A stretch of DNA of 64,000 bases from Microbispora sp. H11081 (GTDB lineage: Bacteria; Actinomycetota; Actinomycetes; Streptosporangiales; Streptosporangiaceae), in assembly GCF_012999535.1 (NCBI RefSeq), contig NZ_JABBWV010000005.1, positions 62,001 through 126,000 on the forward strand. Reading direction: 5' to 3'. Position numbers and translations under genes: made by a program. The notes beneath the pieces were generated by a model that was not told the DNA's origin, ran no database searches, and was given only the letters and a program-made list of their open reading frames with translations. This document shows positions 61,067 through 64,000 of the stretch, one piece after another (position 1 is the first letter of the stretch; each line of letters begins with the position of its first letter).

Positions 61067-61097
61067 GGCCCCCGCCCTCACACCGAGGGCGGGGGCC
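61067..61097 (+). terminator. Terminator after the STAS gene
   Basis: 13-bp perfect stem GGCCCCCGCCCTC / GAGGGCGGGGGCC with loop ACACC, 13 bases after the stop. It faces the convergent carboxylate-amine ligase gene. Confidence 0.85.
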
Positions 61098-61105
61098 TCT
61101 GACCG

Positions 61106-61138
61106 CACAGGTCGTTCACAGGTCGTTCACAGGTCGTT
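61106..61138. repeat. Three tandem copies of an 11-bp unit
   Basis: CACAGGTCGTT repeated exactly three times just after the terminator. Not coding in any supported gene. Origin by slippage is likely. Confidence 0.85.
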
Positions 61139-61198
61139 CGAGGGCAGGAACCGCGTTCTTCTCCACCCGCGGCAGCGGAGTGACGAGCGGAGTGAGGA

Positions 61199-62386
61199 TC
61201 AGGCCCAGCAGGAGGCGACCGTCTGCCTCATGAGCAACTCGGCGACCTCGCTCAGGCGGCCGTGCCCGGCGTACGCCGCCCGCTGCCGCGCCGCCCCCGA
61301 TCCGCTGTGCCGTACGCGGTCGAGCTGGAGGGTCAGCGGCGCCCAGTCGCCGTTCTCCTCGAGCACCGGCCGCACGTGCTCGAGCAGGCGGTCCACGAGG
61401 CGCCAGGCCGGCACCCTGCTGCCGTGAACCCCGGCTCCGGCGAACAGGTCGAGGGCCTCCCCGTCCACGCCGTCGCGGGCGGCCCGCCAGTAGGCCGCCC
61501 GCAGCAGGGTGTCCTCGACGTCGGGTGCGGGCACGCCGGCCCGCACGTCCCGCAGCGCCGTCTCGGCCAGCCCTCGGACGAGCCCCGCCAGCATCACGGC
61601 CTCCCCGGCGGTCGGGCACACGTCGGCCGCGCGGATCTCCAGCGTCGGCACGTGCTCCGACAGGCGGACGAGCCAGTAGATCATTCCCCTGTCCATGATC
61701 GAGCCCCCGGCCAGCATGCCGTCGACGAGGCTCTCGTAGTGCCGCAGCGACCGGAAGAACGGCGGCGGCTGCGCGCTCGGCCAGCGGCCCATCATCAGCG
61801 CCCGCCAGCTCGCGTAGCCGGTGTCGCCGCCGTCCGCGATCGGCGAGTTGGCCGCGAGCGCCTGCAGGACCGGGAGCCAGGGCCGCAGGTGGTTGCTGAC
61901 CCGCACCGCCTCCTCGCGGTCCCCTATGCCCACGTGGACGTGGCAGCCGCACACCCCCTGGCCACGCATGACGGCTCCGAACTCACGATGCATGGCGTGG
62001 TAGCGCGGGCACGGCGACAGGGGCGGAACCCCGTCGTTGCCGTCCAGGGGCGTGCCGCACGCGAGGAGCCCCAGCCCCGCGCTCGCGGCGGCCCCGGTGG
62101 CCGCGCACCGCAACGCGAGCAGATCGCCGTGCAGGTCCGCCAGGCTGACGTGCACGGTGCTGTTGCTTTCCAGTTGGAACTGCGTCAGTTCGAACACCAG
62201 CCGGTCCGCCCCCGGCCCTGCCGCCCGCTCGCGGACCTCCCGCGCCGCCGGGACGACCCGTCCGGTTCGCGGGTCGGCGAGCAGGAACTCCTCCTCGACC
62301 CCGAGCGTGAGCGTCGCTGGACGTACGGCTGGCTGCGTGACGACGTGCAGGGTGTCGAACCGGACCTCCCTTGTCACGTCCGCCAT
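61199..62386 (-). CDS. Carboxylate-amine ligase (glutamate-cysteine ligase 2/YbdK family)
   Basis: 395 residues from ATG 62386. Motifs: LGVEEEFLLADP (conserved Glu cluster of the ATP/metal site), FELTQFQLESNSTVHVS, GCHVHVGIGDREEAVRV and ADVCPTAGEAVMLAGLVRGL. The family makes gamma-glutamyl bonds; actinomycete members are often called carboxylate-amine ligases and the true substrates are mostly unknown. EgtA is a relative but there are no egt genes here. Stands alone and convergent to the STAS gene. Confidence 0.9.
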   Translation of the reverse strand: MADVTREVRFDTLHVVTQPAVRPATLTLGVEEEFLLADPRTGRVVPAAREVRERAAGPGADRLVFELTQFQLESNSTVHVSLADLHGDLLALRCAATGAAASAGLGLLACGTPLDGNDGVPPLSPCPRYHAMHREFGAVMRGQGVCGCHVHVGIGDREEAVRVSNHLRPWLPVLQALAANSPIADGGDTGYASWRALMMGRWPSAQPPPFFRSLRHYESLVDGMLAGGSIMDRGMIYWLVRLSEHVPTLEIRAADVCPTAGEAVMLAGLVRGLAETALRDVRAGVPAPDVEDTLLRAAYWRAARDGVDGEALDLFAGAGVHGSRVPAWRLVDRLLEHVRPVLEENGDWAPLTLQLDRVRHSGSGAARQRAAYAGHGRLSEVAELLMRQTVASCWA

Positions 62387-62585
62387 GAGCGATCTTCTCT
62401 GAGGAGGGGTCCAGTCGGTCAGTCCACCCGTCCCCTAAACCATGGGGCGAAAAACCATATATGGCGTTTCTTGGCGTAGGGGCATCTCAGGGGGTCGTAC
62501 ACCCCGGCTACGCGGCGTCACTGCCCTAGACTGGCGGCTGGCCGGAGCCCCGGCCGCGTTGTAGCGTCCGCCCGAGGTGTCTCCC

Positions 62586-62960
62586 GTGACCGCCGCCGTC
62601 GTACTGACCCCCGTGTCCGTCCCCGTCGCCGACCACGTGCTGGTCGCCGCGCTCGACGGCGCCCTGGACTACACGAACGCCGAACGGCTGCGCCTGGACG
62701 TCGAGACGGCCCTCGGCGAGGATCGGGGCGAGCTCGTCCTCGACCTGAGCCTGCTGAGCTTCTGCGACTCCACGGGCATCCGCGTCCTGCTGTCGATGCG
62801 CAAGCTGCTGGCGGAGCGGAACGGCGCCGTGACGCTGGCGGGCATGAACCCGCGGCTCACGAGGATCTTCAGAACCACCGGGCTGATCAACGCCTTCGCG
62901 GTCGCTCCCGGCCTCCCTGAGGCCCTCGAGATGGTCGGCGCCCGGACCACCCCCAGGTGA
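62586..62960 (+). CDS. STAS domain anti-sigma factor antagonist
   Basis: 124 residues. GTG 62586 is preferred over GTG 62577 because GAGG lies eight bases before it. STAS domain with LSLLSFCDSTGIRVLLSMRK (phospho-acceptor Ser). It lies 83 bases before a HATPase gene on the same strand; together they form an antagonist/kinase partner-switch pair. Confidence 0.92.
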   Translation: MTAAVVLTPVSVPVADHVLVAALDGALDYTNAERLRLDVETALGEDRGELVLDLSLLSFCDSTGIRVLLSMRKLLAERNGAVTLAGMNPRLTRIFRTTGLINAFAVAPGLPEALEMVGARTTPR

Positions 62961-63043
62961 AGGCATCGGACGGGCAACAAGACGGTAGCCTCGGAGGCAT
63001 CGGGCGGCAGCCCCAGCCGGGAAGGCAGCGGCGAGGAGGACAG

Positions 63044-63475
63044 GTGGCGGATCACCGCCGGCAGTGGCCGATAACGGATGATCTCGCGGCGCTGCGCGAG
63101 AACATCCAGCGGTACGCCGTGCAGGCAGGCCTCACCGGCCCCCGGCTGGACGACCTCGTCATCGCCGCCAACGAGGCCGCCATCAACGTGCTGGAGCACG
63201 GTGGAGGCACCGGCACGCTCGCGATCTCCTGCGACGGCGGCGTGGTCGCCGTCGACGTCGCCGACCGTGTCGGCGTGCTGCGGCCGGGTTCGGTGCCGGG
63301 CGAGCGGCCCGGCGGTCGCACCGACCGCGGCTTCGGACTGTGGCTCATGGGCGAACTGTGCGACTCGGTGACCATCGACCATGTCCCCGGTCAGTCGACC
63401 GTCAGGCTGTCCATGCGGGTGGACGACGATCCGGCCGCGGGCGCCACCTCCCTGCGTGGCGCCCACTCGGGCTGA
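63044..63475 (+). CDS. HATPase anti-sigma/serine kinase (RsbW-like)
   Basis: 143 residues. GTG 63044 has an ideal AGGAGGA four bases upstream; the frame stays open to 62957 but the upstream part is low complexity. N box: LDDLVIAANEAAINVLEHGG (Asn for Mg-ATP). G boxes: VADRVG near residue 80 and TDRGFGLWLMGELCDSV. It would bind or phosphorylate the STAS protein upstream and hold an unknown sigma factor. No sigma gene is in the window. Confidence 0.9.
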   Translation: MADHRRQWPITDDLAALRENIQRYAVQAGLTGPRLDDLVIAANEAAINVLEHGGGTGTLAISCDGGVVAVDVADRVGVLRPGSVPGERPGGRTDRGFGLWLMGELCDSVTIDHVPGQSTVRLSMRVDDDPAAGATSLRGAHSG

Positions 63476-63620
63476 GCGGGCGGCGCGGACCCAGGAAACC
63501 ATCCCGGCCTGCCCTTGGTTGACCCCGGGGATCGTCCCGATCCCGTAAACCTGGTCTCCAGGGCTCTCCGGCCGTCTTAACCTGGGTCCGCGACCACCTT
63601 TCCTCAAGGCTGCTGGACGG

Positions 63621-63809
63621 CTACCTGAGGTATGCCCATGACGCGGCGGCAACCGCGATCAGGGCGCAGAGGCGGATGGTCCGGGGTGTGCTGTCAACCA
63701 CGTCCCGGACCGCTCTGGCCACCTCGGCGATCCACGAGCCGAATTCCGGGTCGTGAATGCGCCCTTCGATACGGCGTCCCGCGCTCGCGCGGGGCCTGAT
63801 AGCAGTCAT
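63621..63809 (-). CDS. Small membrane-anchored hypothetical protein
   Basis: 62 residues, ATG 63809 with GGGGAGGGGG upstream. A hydrophilic N-terminal half (SWIAEVARAVRDVVDSTPRT) is followed by one hydrophobic C-terminal helix (IRLCALIAVAAASWAYLR), so it is probably a tail-anchored membrane protein. Coding status rests on the ribosome site and the helix; no family recognised. Confidence 0.5.
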   Translation of the reverse strand: MTAIRPRASAGRRIEGRIHDPEFGSWIAEVARAVRDVVDSTPRTIRLCALIAVAAASWAYLR

Positions 63810-64000
63810 CGGGGCCCCCTCCCCATGTGCGCTGTCCGGGAACGACTCCCGGACGTCTCGATCGGCCCGATCAGGAATCCGTTCCCAGCCGGTACGGAGC
63901 GCTCCATGGGCGGAATCCCCGCCGCCGCAGCGCCGCCGACCCGGTTGGAGGGATTCCGGACCTTTCCCCGATGTTCACAGGTGAGCCGCCGTGCACGCAA

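Noticed and set aside
61106-61138. Possible CRISPR-like repeat
   Set aside because: Three direct 11-bp copies without spacers; simple tandem repeat.
63806-64000. 64-codon minus-strand frame ending at the start of the small membrane protein gene
   Set aside because: Arg/Gly-rich content without hydrophobic or domain pattern and no clear ribosome site; the window ends before its context is visible.

Overview
The window comes from a high-GC, Gram-positive filamentous actinomycete. The evidence is GC-rich third codon positions, GTG and TTG starts, ATGA/GTGA-coupled operons, chaplin-type surface repeats, an AfsR-like SARP regulator, a DUF6879 gene and several SpoIIE/STAS/HATPase partner-switch modules. 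The lack of Streptomyces-style short chaplins and the gene mix suggest Streptosporangiales (the Nonomuraea/Streptosporangium group), but this is inference because no rRNA or other species marker is present.

Left part (1-10.6 kb): the start of a very repetitive secreted chaplin-repeat protein that runs off the window, a membrane-anchored protein of unknown role, an M20 peptidase, tRNA-Leu(GAG), a CHASE3-HAMP-GAF-SpoIIE-HATPase sensor phosphatase, a DUF1707 protein, a TetR gene with a small membrane protein, a DoxX-like protein, and a divergent VOC/MarR pair with two clear twin operators. From 11.0 to 14.4 kb lies a three-gene accessory block: an unknown protein with a hydrophobic hairpin and coiled coil (apparently frameshifted), an FeS HhH-GPD glycosylase with an unknown N-terminal domain, and a DUF6884-like protein. 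This block looks like a candidate defence or DNA-processing island.

14.8-29.8 kb is a lanthipeptide cluster. On the minus strand run a lyase-kinase-cyclase synthetase with an intact zinc site (class IV, LanL type), an S9 prolyl-oligopeptidase-like protease, three short Cys-rich precursor genes missed by size-limited ORF calling, and a pair of fused ABC exporters. It is flanked by an AfsR-like SARP and a divergent LAL/LuxR regulator. 29.8-36.8 kb is a sugar-uptake locus: a LacI regulator and GH3 glycosidase face a binding-protein ABC transporter, with matching CGAAA-N2-TTTCG operators. 36.9-38.7 kb holds four tandem paralogous small secreted proteins that share a two-cysteine signature. Next come a STAS/SpoIIE pair, an Rsm22-like methyltransferase, a PL8 polysaccharide lyase and a secreted Cip1-like protein. 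44.7-52.4 kb is a tightly coupled eight-gene glycan operon.

The most unusual locus is 54.1-60.1 kb. A 46-residue peptide built from five V-W-D-[E/Q]-L units lies upstream of, and on the same strand as, a group-2 truncated haemoglobin, an FAD monooxygenase with a degenerate extra domain, a GNAT/FemAB-like transferase, an MFS exporter and a PIG-L deacetylase. It reads as a candidate RiPP pathway without a recognised class-defining enzyme. The right end carries STAS and HATPase regulators and a carboxylate-amine ligase.
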